In this document: positions 34,001 through 41,399 of the stretch, piece after piece
How positions within the stretch are numbered: the first letter of the stretch is position 1
How the letters are laid out: the number at the start of each line of letters is the position of its first letter
Assembly: GCF_003634045.1 (NCBI RefSeq)
Contig: NZ_RBIM01000005.1
Location: forward strand, 248,001-312,000
Direction of reading: 5' to 3'
Source of the DNA: Maricaulis maris
GTDB taxonomy: Bacteria > Pseudomonadota > Alphaproteobacteria > Caulobacterales > Maricaulaceae
DNA length: 64,000 nt
Notes under the pieces: generated by a model
What the model saw: the letters and a program-made list of their open reading frames with translations, nothing else
Database searches by the model: none
What the model was told of the DNA's origin: nothing
Translations under genes and position numbers: made by a program

Positions 34001-34734
34001 TGTTGGCCCGGATCGCTCTTGTCCTTGGTCTCCTGCTGGTCTGGCTGATCGTGTTGATGCCACTCAAGGCGGTTGCCCTGGCAGCCGGTGGCAGCCAGGC
34101 GCTGGGCTATCGTGATGTGTTCGGCACGATCTGGCAGGGCCGCGTTTATGGCCTCACCCTCAATGGTGTGCCGGTGCGCGAGCTGGAAGTCTCGCTCGAC
34201 CCGCTCGCCCTGGTGTCCGGACAGTTGGGCGGTAATTGGCGCCTTGCCGATGCCAGCCTGCGCGGCGATGGCGTGGCGCGCTTTTCGCCGGCATCGCTGG
34301 AACTGGGCGAGAGCCAGCTTGTGGTCACGCTTGACCGTCTGGGTCTGGAACCCCTGCCGGGCCTTGATCCGGCGGAGCGTGTCTTTGTCCGGCTGAGCCG
34401 GCTTGAAATTCGCGATGGGGCGTGTGTGGCCGTATCGGGCACGGCCCGCACCGGGGCCTTGATCGGGCTGGCACGGCTCTACGGTCGCGACGGTCCGGCC
34501 GTGACCGGTGAATTTGCGTGTGTTGACGACCGTCTCGTGTTGGACTGGACGGGTGCCGTCGACGGGTTGTCGCTGGACGGGCGTGTCAGCTTCCGCAGCG
34601 AGGGCTATGACTGGACGGCGCGGATCGAGACCAGTTGGCCGGAACTGGCCGACGGCCTGGCATTGGCCGGCATGCAGCGCGATGGCACGGCGTGGCGGGC
34701 CGAGGGGAGTGAGCGCTATGGTCCGACGGGCTAG
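34000..34734 (+). CDS. gspN: Type II secretion system protein GspN
   Basis: 244 residues with one N-terminal membrane segment (LALVLGLLLVWLIVLMPL-like) and a periplasmic part with TIWQGRVYGLTLNGVPV, a pattern shared by GspN proteins. GspN is present in only some systems, and its role is unclear. The ATG at 34000 overlaps the gspM stop; a GTG directly before it is an alternative. It overlaps the following lipoprotein gene by 17 bases. Confidence 0.8.
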   Translation: MLARIALVLGLLLVWLIVLMPLKAVALAAGGSQALGYRDVFGTIWQGRVYGLTLNGVPVRELEVSLDPLALVSGQLGGNWRLADASLRGDGVARFSPASLELGESQLVVTLDRLGLEPLPGLDPAERVFVRLSRLEIRDGACVAVSGTARTGALIGLARLYGRDGPAVTGEFACVDDRLVLDWTGAVDGLSLDGRVSFRSEGYDWTARIETSWPELADGLALAGMQRDGTAWRAEGSERYGPTG

Positions 34735-35245
34735 TTTGATCATTGCGGCAGGCCTCGGCATGCTGGCGTTGACGGCCTGCGGCGCGACGACCGGGTCGGT
34801 GTCGCGCCTGGCGCCGCCGCCGCCGGTCAACAATGTGCGCCCCGTCGAGGGTGGTGCCGAGCCGACCGCGGGTGCCTTGCCGCCGCAGAGCCTCGCCGAT
34901 GGTGAGTGTGCGACCTTCTTCTGGACCGTCGATGAGGCGCATCGTTTCCTCGTCTTTGAGAACGAGACCGAGGGCTTTGCCCGGATTTTTGCCAGCGGTG
35001 CCGCACACGGTTTCTACGTGCCGCCGCGCGAGGGGGGTTATGTTTCCGGCGACGCCTATCAGCGCACCTATGTCGACACGGACCGGCAGCTCGATATCCG
35101 CCTGACCGGTGTGATCGGTGATCCGCTGGAGACCGGTTTGCGCATTGACCGGGCGGTGATGCGGGTCGAGCAACCCAATGGCCAGCGCGTCGTCATCCCG
35201 CTGCTCGGCCATTATCGCTGCCGGGCGCGCGCGGCAACGCCCTAG
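34718..35245 (+). CDS. Lipoprotein at the end of the type II secretion operon
   Basis: 175 residues. Lipobox LTACGA near residue 21, then a Pro/Val-rich linker and a domain with the start DGECATFFWTVDEAHRFLVFEN. I know no named family for it. It overlaps gspN, so it belongs to the gsp operon. Possible roles are as a pilotin-like helper for the secretin or as an outer-membrane partner; both are guesses from position. Its 3' end overlaps the prepilin peptidase gene tail to tail by 4 bases. Confidence 0.7.
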   Translation: MVRRASLIIAAGLGMLALTACGATTGSVSRLAPPPPVNNVRPVEGGAEPTAGALPPQSLADGECATFFWTVDEAHRFLVFENETEGFARIFASGAAHGFYVPPREGGYVSGDAYQRTYVDTDRQLDIRLTGVIGDPLETGLRIDRAVMRVEQPNGQRVVIPLLGHYRCRARAATP

Positions 35246-35724
35246 AAGGCCGGGAACAGGCCCGGCCCGTAGGCGCGGTGGACCCAGCCGGCAAAAAAGC
35301 CGAGCGCCAGCCAGGGTCCAAAGGGGAAGGGTTGGCCGGCATCAGGCGATTGGCGCCGGATCAAGGCGATGGCGCCGATAGCGACCAGGGCCGACAGGGC
35401 GCCGACGAGGACGATGAGCGGCAACAGCCAGCCGCCGCACCAGGCGCCGGCGGCGGCCAGGAGTTTGGCATCGCCGCGGCCCAGCCCGTCGCGCCCGCGC
35501 AGGCGGCGATAGCCGGTCTCAATGGCGACGAAACTGCCATAGCCCAGGGCGGCGCCGACGAGCGAAGCCCCGGGCGTGCCAAGAAGGATGGCATTCATCA
35601 GGATGCCGATCGCAATCAGGGGCAGGGTCCCGATGTCCGGCAGGCGCAAGCTGCGGGCATCGGTCCAGGCGAGCCAACCAAGGGCGATAATGAGGATTAT
35701 GGTCGCGAGGTGAATGTGAATCAT
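35242..35724 (-). CDS. gspO: Prepilin peptidase, short form without methyltransferase domain
   Basis: Cleaves the leaders of GspG-K at the cytoplasmic face of the inner membrane. 160 residues with several membrane segments. Both aspartates of the aspartic-protease pair are visible: Asp22 in AWTDAR and Asp85 in the GRGDAKLL motif. The N-terminal cytoplasmic domain with zinc cysteines and methyltransferase activity, found in PilD and GspO, is missing, as in TadV/CpaA-type enzymes. The ATG at 35724 has AGGACGGGA upstream. Placed at the end of the gsp genes, facing them. Confidence 0.85.
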   Translation of the reverse strand: MIHIHLATIILIIALGWLAWTDARSLRLPDIGTLPLIAIGILMNAILLGTPGASLVGAALGYGSFVAIETGYRRLRGRDGLGRGDAKLLAAAGAWCGGWLLPLIVLVGALSALVAIGAIALIRRQSPDAGQPFPFGPWLALGFFAGWVHRAYGPGLFPAF

Positions 35725-35731
35725 TCCCGTC

Positions 35732-35749
35732 CTGTCACAAAAGTGTAAT
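35732..35749 (+). promoter_or_regulatory. PhoB box in the gspO-phnC divergent region
   Basis: CTGTCAC-AAAA-GTGTAAT: two half sites 11 bp apart, 7 of 7 and 5 of 7 matches to CTGTCAC/T. It ends 44 bases before the phnC ATG and starts 8 bases before the gspO ATG. The position suits activation of phnC by PhoB under phosphate starvation and would make it overlap the gspO leader. Confidence 0.65.
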
Positions 35750-35792
35750 ACGCGTGGGCCACAAGGTCGGGACTTAATCGGGGACAGATACA

Positions 35793-36587
35793 ATGACAGA
35801 CGCCGCGCTGGCGCTCCAAGCCGAAAATCTGCGCATGACATTCGGCGAAACAAAAGCGCTCGACGATGTCAGCCTGGCTGTGAAGCCTGGCGAGATGGTT
35901 GCGCTTATTGGCCCGTCCGGTTCGGGCAAGTCGACCCTTCTGCGCGTCGCTGCAGCGCTGCAGGTTGCCGATGCCGACAGTGGCCCGGTTGCCGTGCTTG
36001 GTCGCACCATGCAGCAGCGTGGCAAGCTGTCCGGCGGTGTGCAGCGCAATCGGATCAAGCTCGGCTTCATCTTCCAGCAGTTCAACCTGGTCGGTCGCCT
36101 GTCCCTGTTCCAGAATGTGCTGGTCGGTGCGCTTGGTCGTCTGCCGACCTGGCGTGGCGTGTTCGGGATCTTCCCCAACGACGTCAAGCAGGCGGCGATG
36201 GATGCGCTAACCCGGGTCGGTGTTGAAGGCTTCGCCGCGCGCCGGGCCTCCAACCTGTCCGGCGGCCAACAGCAGCGCGGTGCCATTGCCCGGGCGCTGG
36301 TCCAGGGCGCGGAAGTCCTGTTGGCCGATGAACCGATTGCCTCGCTAGACCCGGTCTCGGCCCGCAAGGTGATGGAGACGCTGCGCGCGCTCAATCTGGA
36401 CGACAAGCTGACCATCGTCGTGACCCTGCACCAGGTCGACTACGCCCAGCGCTTCTGTGACCGCATCGTCGCCCTGAACAAGGGCCGCATCGTCTATGAC
36501 GGTCCGGCCGATGGCCTGTCGCGTGACAAGTTGATCGAAATCTACGGCCCCGAATTCGAAACCGCTCTCGAAGGGGGAGAGGCGTGA
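35793..36587 (+). CDS. phnC: Phosphonate/phosphate ABC transporter ATPase PhnC
   Basis: Hydrolyses ATP to drive uptake across the inner membrane. 264 residues. Walker A GPSGSGKST, Q loop in GFIFQQFNLV, signature LSGGQQQRGAIARAL, Walker B VLLADEPIASLDP and the switch histidine in VTLHQVDYA. The QQFNLVGRLSLFQNVLVGALG stretch is characteristic of PhnC. Its stop overlaps the start of the fused binding protein-permease, so the two genes make the whole transporter. Confidence 0.92.
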   Translation: MTDAALALQAENLRMTFGETKALDDVSLAVKPGEMVALIGPSGSGKSTLLRVAAALQVADADSGPVAVLGRTMQQRGKLSGGVQRNRIKLGFIFQQFNLVGRLSLFQNVLVGALGRLPTWRGVFGIFPNDVKQAAMDALTRVGVEGFAARRASNLSGGQQQRGAIARALVQGAEVLLADEPIASLDPVSARKVMETLRALNLDDKLTIVVTLHQVDYAQRFCDRIVALNKGRIVYDGPADGLSRDKLIEIYGPEFETALEGGEA

Positions 36588-38626
36588 TGACAACCGTTCT
36601 GACCCAGTCTTTCCGCGGCCTCGCCAAGGCCTGCCTCCTTCTCGCCGCCCTGACCCTGGCCGCTTGTTCCGGGTCCGCCGACCAGCCGCGCTCGGCCGCC
36701 GGTGGCGCCAGTGCTGCCGACACGGCCGACGGTCCTCGCCGTGTCCTCAATTTCGGAATCATCGCGACCGAGTCTTCCTCCAACCAGGAGACCAATTGGC
36801 GTCCCTTCATAGAGGCGATGTCGGACTGGACCGGCTATGATATCGAACCCTATTACGCCTCGGACTATGCCGGCGTGATCCAGGCCATGCGCTATGACAG
36901 CGTGCAATTTGCCTGGTTTTCCAATTTCTCAGGCCTGCAGGCGGTGCGCCGGGCCGGCGGCGAGGTTTTTGCCAAGGCGACCTATCCGGATGGGTCACAA
37001 GGCTATCATTCGGTCCTTCTGGTTCCCAATGAAAGCCCGATCCAGAACCTCGACGACATTCTCGCCTGTGACGGCTCCCTCGATTTCGGCATGGGTGATC
37101 CCAACTCGACCTCCGGCTATCTCGTGCCATCGGCCTTCATTTTCGCGCCGCGCGGCATTGATCCGAACGAGTGCTACAACTCGGTCCGCAACGCCAATCA
37201 CGAGGCGAATGCGGTGGCGGTCGCCAATGGCCTGATCGATGTCGGCACCAACAACACCACCAACATGATCCTGCTCGAGCGGTCGCGCCCGGACATGTAT
37301 AACCGGCTGCGTGAAATCTGGCGTTCGCCGATGATCGGCACCGACCCGATCATCTGGCGCGCCGATCTCGACGTCGAGGCGAAGCAGCGCCTGCAATACT
37401 TCTTCATGAATTACGGCCGCATGGGTACGCCGGAAGAAATCGCCGAGGCGCGGGCCGTTCTCGAACCGCTTTATTTCGGGACCTTCCTGCCGGCGTCGAA
37501 TGCCCACCTCGATCCGATCGTGCAGCTGGAAATCGTGCGCGACCTGACGAATGTGCGTCACGATACTGATCTGACCGACGAGGAACGGGCCAGCCGTATC
37601 GCCGAGCTGGAAGCCCGGTTGGCAGAAGTTGAAGCCGGCAATACCGGGCTGACCAGCCAGGGCAATTCCTTCGAACAGATCACCAATGAGGCCGACGGTC
37701 AGACCCGCACCGCCGAGTCGGGACCGGACTGGATGATGGGCGGTTTGCTGCTGGTCATCGCGGTTGGCGGGCTGGTGCTTTTGCTGTGGGCTTCTTCGCC
37801 ACGCGGGCCGGGTCCGAAAGTGCCGCTGATGGAGCGCATTGCCAATGCGGTGATCGCCGCCGGCGTTGTCGTCGTCCTGGTCTGGAGTTTCAACTCGGCC
37901 GACATGGATCGCGCCTATCTCCTGGTCGAAAATGCCGACGATATGGGCGAGTTCATTTCCGGTTTTCTGCCGGATGACATCGCTGATGCCGGCTCGCGCG
38001 CGACCTATTGGGAAGCCTTGTCGAACGGGTTCGAGGAAGCCTTTCCGCAAATGGTGGTGACGGTGCAGATCGCCATCTGGGGTACTTTCATCGCCATTGT
38101 CTCGGCCATTCCCTTCGGCCTCTTGAGCGCTCGCAATGTGGCGCCGGGCTGGGTGGTGCAACCGGTGCGGCGATTGATGGATGTCTTCCGCTCGATCAAT
38201 GAGCTGATCATCGCCCTGGTCTTCATCGCCGCGGTCGGATTGGGGCCATTGGCCGGTGTGATGGCGCTGGCGGTCCATACGACCGGCGTGTTGGCCAAAT
38301 TGTTCTCGGAGGCCGTCGAGTCGATCGATCACGGGCCGGTCGAGGGTGTCCGGGCAACCGGTGCGCGGCCGATCCACGAGGTGATCTGGGCCGTGATTCC
38401 CCAGGTCGCACCGCTCTGGACCTCCTTCGGTCTTTATCGTTTCGAGTCAAATGCACGCTCGGCGACTGTGCTCGGACTCATTGGTGCCGGCGGTATTGGC
38501 CAGATCCTGTTCGAAGCCGTCCGGGCCTTTGACTATCAGCGCACGGCCGCGATCGTGATCGTGATCGTCGTGGCGGTGAGCGCGATCGACGTCATGTCGC
38601 AATTGCTGCGCAAGCGACTGACCTGA
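36587..38626 (+). CDS. phnDE: Fused PhnD-PhnE: phosphonate-type binding lipoprotein joined to its permease
   Basis: 679 residues. The N-terminal part is a PhnD-like solute-binding protein: lipobox LTLAACSGS (Cys27), then a binding domain (about 52-335) with GYHSVLLVPNESPI and GDPNSTSGYLVPSAF, the ligand-facing motifs of the family. A charged linker (about 345-360, EERASRIAELEARLAEVE) follows. After an extra membrane segment (about 380-400) comes a PhnE permease (about 420-679) with the EAA-like loop EGVRATGARPIHEVIWAVIPQ and a GLIGAGGIGQ motif. The reading frame is open throughout. The ligand may be phosphonate, phosphite or phosphate. The start is the ATG at 36587 (a GTG lies just before), overlapping phnC. 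Confidence 0.88.
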   Translation: MTTVLTQSFRGLAKACLLLAALTLAACSGSADQPRSAAGGASAADTADGPRRVLNFGIIATESSSNQETNWRPFIEAMSDWTGYDIEPYYASDYAGVIQAMRYDSVQFAWFSNFSGLQAVRRAGGEVFAKATYPDGSQGYHSVLLVPNESPIQNLDDILACDGSLDFGMGDPNSTSGYLVPSAFIFAPRGIDPNECYNSVRNANHEANAVAVANGLIDVGTNNTTNMILLERSRPDMYNRLREIWRSPMIGTDPIIWRADLDVEAKQRLQYFFMNYGRMGTPEEIAEARAVLEPLYFGTFLPASNAHLDPIVQLEIVRDLTNVRHDTDLTDEERASRIAELEARLAEVEAGNTGLTSQGNSFEQITNEADGQTRTAESGPDWMMGGLLLVIAVGGLVLLLWASSPRGPGPKVPLMERIANAVIAAGVVVVLVWSFNSADMDRAYLLVENADDMGEFISGFLPDDIADAGSRATYWEALSNGFEEAFPQMVVTVQIAIWGTFIAIVSAIPFGLLSARNVAPGWVVQPVRRLMDVFRSINELIIALVFIAAVGLGPLAGVMALAVHTTGVLAKLFSEAVESIDHGPVEGVRATGARPIHEVIWAVIPQVAPLWTSFGLYRFESNARSATVLGLIGAGGIGQILFEAVRAFDYQRTAAIVIVIVVAVSAIDVMSQLLRKRLT

Positions 38627-38643
38627 TTTTACGGGGATAATCG

Positions 38644-38681
38644 AAAAAAGCCCGGAGCGTTGGTGCTCCGGGTTTTTTTTT
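38644..38681 (+). terminator. Terminator of the phnC-phnDE operon
   Basis: CCCGGAGC (38651-38658) pairs with GCTCCGGG (38665-38672), with six A residues before it and nine T residues after. It lies 18 bases after the phnDE stop. Confidence 0.95.
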
Positions 38682-38704
38682 GGCCGCAGGAGAATGCAAC
38701 AAAC

Positions 38705-38733
38705 CTGTCACGAGAGCGTTGCAAAAGTGTCAT
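38705..38733 (+). promoter_or_regulatory. PhoB box of three half sites before the porin
   Basis: CTGTCAC (38705), GCGTTGC (38716) and GTGTCAT (38727) are spaced exactly 11 bp, with GAGA and AAAA spacers. The outer two match the consensus at 7 and 6 of 7, the middle one poorly. It lies about 135 bases before the porin start. Confidence 0.6.
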
Positions 38734-38866
38734 CGAGTCCGAGTACGAGTTTTTGCGAAATATCGAATTTGTAGCAAAAGCTTCACTTAATCGACGCCCC
38801 TTTGACACATTGTGCCTATAGCGCAGCGGATCAGAGCGGCGTCCTGATGATCTCGGGACTGCCATC

Positions 38867-40066
38867 GTGACCGGACATTTTTTTGCGAGCACCTTCTTGG
38901 CTGCCAGCACTGCCCTTGCCCTTGCGACGACCGCAACCGCCCAAGAGGCGGATGGTTGGGAATTCGACGGCGTGCCGTCGTGGAACGATGTTGCGAGCGG
39001 CGACAGTTTCACTTTCCGCGGCCGCGTTTATCTCGACTATGGCGATATCGATTTCACCACCGGCGGTGTCCGGACCGGTTATGCCGACAGTGAGATCCGC
39101 ACGGCCCGCCTCGGCGTGACCGGCACGGTAAGCGGTGTCGGTTATGTCGCTGAATTTGACCTGATCAACGACGCGGTCGCCGCCAATGATGTCTATCTGG
39201 CCTTCGATGCCGGCCCGGTCGGCATCAAGATCGGTCACATGAAGACCACCAACTCGATCGAGGAGCTGACGTCCTCACGCTATATCACCTTCATGGAGCG
39301 CGGCCTGGGCACGGACTTGTTCGGCCTTGATCGCCGGATCGGCGTCGCCATGCTACACGCCGGTGATGGCTATTCGCTCAGCGTCGGCGCCTATGGCGGA
39401 CGCCCGGGTGACTTGACCCAATCGGTCGCGCTGGATGACAGCTGGGCCGTCTCGGCCCGAGCGAGCCGGGCTTTCACGGTCAATGACGCGACCGTCCATC
39501 TCGGCGCCTCGGTCCGCCATCTCGACTATGGCGACGCTGGCACCCGTATCCGGGTCCGTCCGCAAACCCATATCACCGACCGGATCGTCACCGCCGACTT
39601 CCGGCCCGGCCGCGCGCTCGGCGAGGCCGACAGCGCGTTTCTCCGGGGCCTGGAGTTCGCGGCTGTGAACGGGCCCTTCCACGTCACTGCAGAATGGATG
39701 GTCCAGTCGATGGACGGGCCGGCCAGCGACCCGGATTTCGACACCCGGTTCGTCAGTTTCGGCTGGTTCCTGACCGGCGAGACACGCAGTTATTCAGCCA
39801 GATCCGGCAAGTTCGGCCGGACCCGCCCGACGACGGCCATCTCGAATGGCGGTCCCGGCGCGTGGGAAATCGCGGTTCGCTTTGACCGGGCCGACCTGGA
39901 CTCCGTCGCCGCCGGCGAACTCAACACCATCACCGCCGGTTTGAACTGGTATCTGGAAGACCATGTTCGCGTGATGGCCAATCTTGTCGATGGTAGGCTG
40001 TCCGTTCCCGGGGCCGCAAACACCGACGTGTCGGGTGCACAGCTTCGACTGCAATGGGATTTTTGA
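38867..40066 (+). CDS. Phosphate-selective porin of the OprO/OprP family
   Basis: Outer-membrane channel of 399 residues. Signal peptide ending at ATAQ, then FTFRGRVYLDYGDIDF and a 16-strand-type barrel ending in LRLQWDF with terminal phenylalanine. The segment GHMKTTNSIEELTSSRYITFMER matches the OprO/OprP porins, which pass phosphate or polyphosphate. The start is GTG at 38867. A PhoB box upstream and the pstS gene after a 57-base gap support a phosphate role. Confidence 0.82.
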   Translation: MTGHFFASTFLAASTALALATTATAQEADGWEFDGVPSWNDVASGDSFTFRGRVYLDYGDIDFTTGGVRTGYADSEIRTARLGVTGTVSGVGYVAEFDLINDAVAANDVYLAFDAGPVGIKIGHMKTTNSIEELTSSRYITFMERGLGTDLFGLDRRIGVAMLHAGDGYSLSVGAYGGRPGDLTQSVALDDSWAVSARASRAFTVNDATVHLGASVRHLDYGDAGTRIRVRPQTHITDRIVTADFRPGRALGEADSAFLRGLEFAAVNGPFHVTAEWMVQSMDGPASDPDFDTRFVSFGWFLTGETRSYSARSGKFGRTRPTTAISNGGPGAWEIAVRFDRADLDSVAAGELNTITAGLNWYLEDHVRVMANLVDGRLSVPGAANTDVSGAQLRLQWDF

Positions 40067-40123
40067 AACAGAGCGGGATGGTGAGGGCTGTCCCGCATCG
40101 CTTAGTGGCAAGGAATGAATGAC

Positions 40124-41179
40124 ATGAAACTTCAGGCCCAATTCGCCGCCCTGGCCGCGGTCCTCGCGATCGCCGGTGGTGCCGAGGCGCAGCAACGCGA
40201 GCAAATCCGCATTGTCGGCTCGTCCACCGTCTTTCCCTTCTCGACCGCCGTGGCCGAGAGTTTCGGAGCCAAGACCGGTCTTTCGACCCCGGTTGTGGAA
40301 TCAACCGGTTCGGGCGGCGGCCTTCGCCTGTTTTGTGCCGGTGTCGGTACGGAGCATCCCGATATCGTCAATTCCTCGCGTCGCATGCACGGCTCGGAAT
40401 ATGAGCGCTGCCAGGACAATGGCGTGCGCGAGATCACCGAAGTGCGGATCGGCTTCGACGGCATTGTGATCGGCGCGGCTGACCGCGCTGCCGCCGACGT
40501 CGACATTTCGCTGGAGCAGGTCTGGCTGGCGCTGGCCGCCGAGGTCCCGGCGGACGACAGCTGTTCCAGCTTCATCGCCAACCCGAATGAGCGCTGGTCT
40601 GACATTGATCCGTCGCTGCCGCGCCAGCGGATCGAAGTGTTCGGCCCGCCGCCGACCTCGGGCACGCGCGACGCCTTTGTCGAGCTGGCCATGCAGGATG
40701 GTGCCCGGGAAATCGCGTGCATGGACACGCTGCGCGACAATGACCGCAACCGTTTTGAGCAGATCGCCAGCCGCATTCGTGAGGATGGCCGCTGGATTGA
40801 TGCCGGTGAGAATGACAACGCCATTGTCCAGACCCTGGTCAACACGCCGACCGCCTTCGGTGTCTTCGGTTATTCCTTCCTCGATCAGAATTCCGATCGC
40901 ATATCGGCTGTTTCGATCGATGGAGTCGCACCGGAGTTTGAGGCGATCGCCGACGGTAGTTATCCGGTTTCGCGCTCGCTCTTTTTCTACGTAAAGAACC
41001 AGCACGCGGCGATCATTCCCGGACTGGCCCAGTATATCGACGAATTCACCTCCGAAGATGCCTGGGGCGAGTTCGGATATCTCACCGACCGCGGTCTGAT
41101 TCCGCTCCCCGATGCGGAGCGCGATGCGACCCGTGAGGCCGCCGTCAACCTGAGCGCGATGACGCAATCGCCGGAATAG
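40124..41179 (+). CDS. pstS: Phosphate-binding protein, PstS family
   Basis: Periplasmic phosphate-binding protein of about 351 residues. Signal peptide ending near AEAQ. The phosphate loops IVGSSTVFPFSTAVAE, ESTGSGGGLRLFC and DIVNSSRRM are clear, and GPPPTSGTRDAFVELAM supplies the second lobe. The ATG at 40124 was chosen because AAGGA is 9 bases upstream; the ATG at 40115 abuts that site. PstC, PstA and PstB are not in the window, so the protein either serves a transporter encoded elsewhere or works with another system. Probably cotranscribed with the porin. Confidence 0.9.
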   Translation: MKLQAQFAALAAVLAIAGGAEAQQREQIRIVGSSTVFPFSTAVAESFGAKTGLSTPVVESTGSGGGLRLFCAGVGTEHPDIVNSSRRMHGSEYERCQDNGVREITEVRIGFDGIVIGAADRAAADVDISLEQVWLALAAEVPADDSCSSFIANPNERWSDIDPSLPRQRIEVFGPPPTSGTRDAFVELAMQDGAREIACMDTLRDNDRNRFEQIASRIREDGRWIDAGENDNAIVQTLVNTPTAFGVFGYSFLDQNSDRISAVSIDGVAPEFEAIADGSYPVSRSLFFYVKNQHAAIIPGLAQYIDEFTSEDAWGEFGYLTDRGLIPLPDAERDATREAAVNLSAMTQSPE

Positions 41180-41204
41180 GGTTTTACCCTTCGGCACAAG
41201 GAAG

Positions 41205-41234
41205 CGGGGGCGGCCGGTCGGGCGCCCCCGTTTT
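41205..41234 (+). terminator. Terminator after pstS
   Basis: CGGGGGCG (41205-41212) pairs with CGCCCCCG (41223-41230), followed by TTTT. It lies 25 bases after the pstS stop. Confidence 0.85.
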
Positions 41235-41399
41235 GTATGCGGTGGGGCGGCGCGATTATTGGAAGATGTGGGTTCGGTTTGTTGGCCAAAGTCCGGATCG
41301 CCTGAGCCCGCACTTCCAACGAGGCGCCGACAATTGTCCCACCCGCGTCAAAGCCGCTGCCATACAAATCCGGTGTCGCCCCTACGGGTCAGGCCGGAC

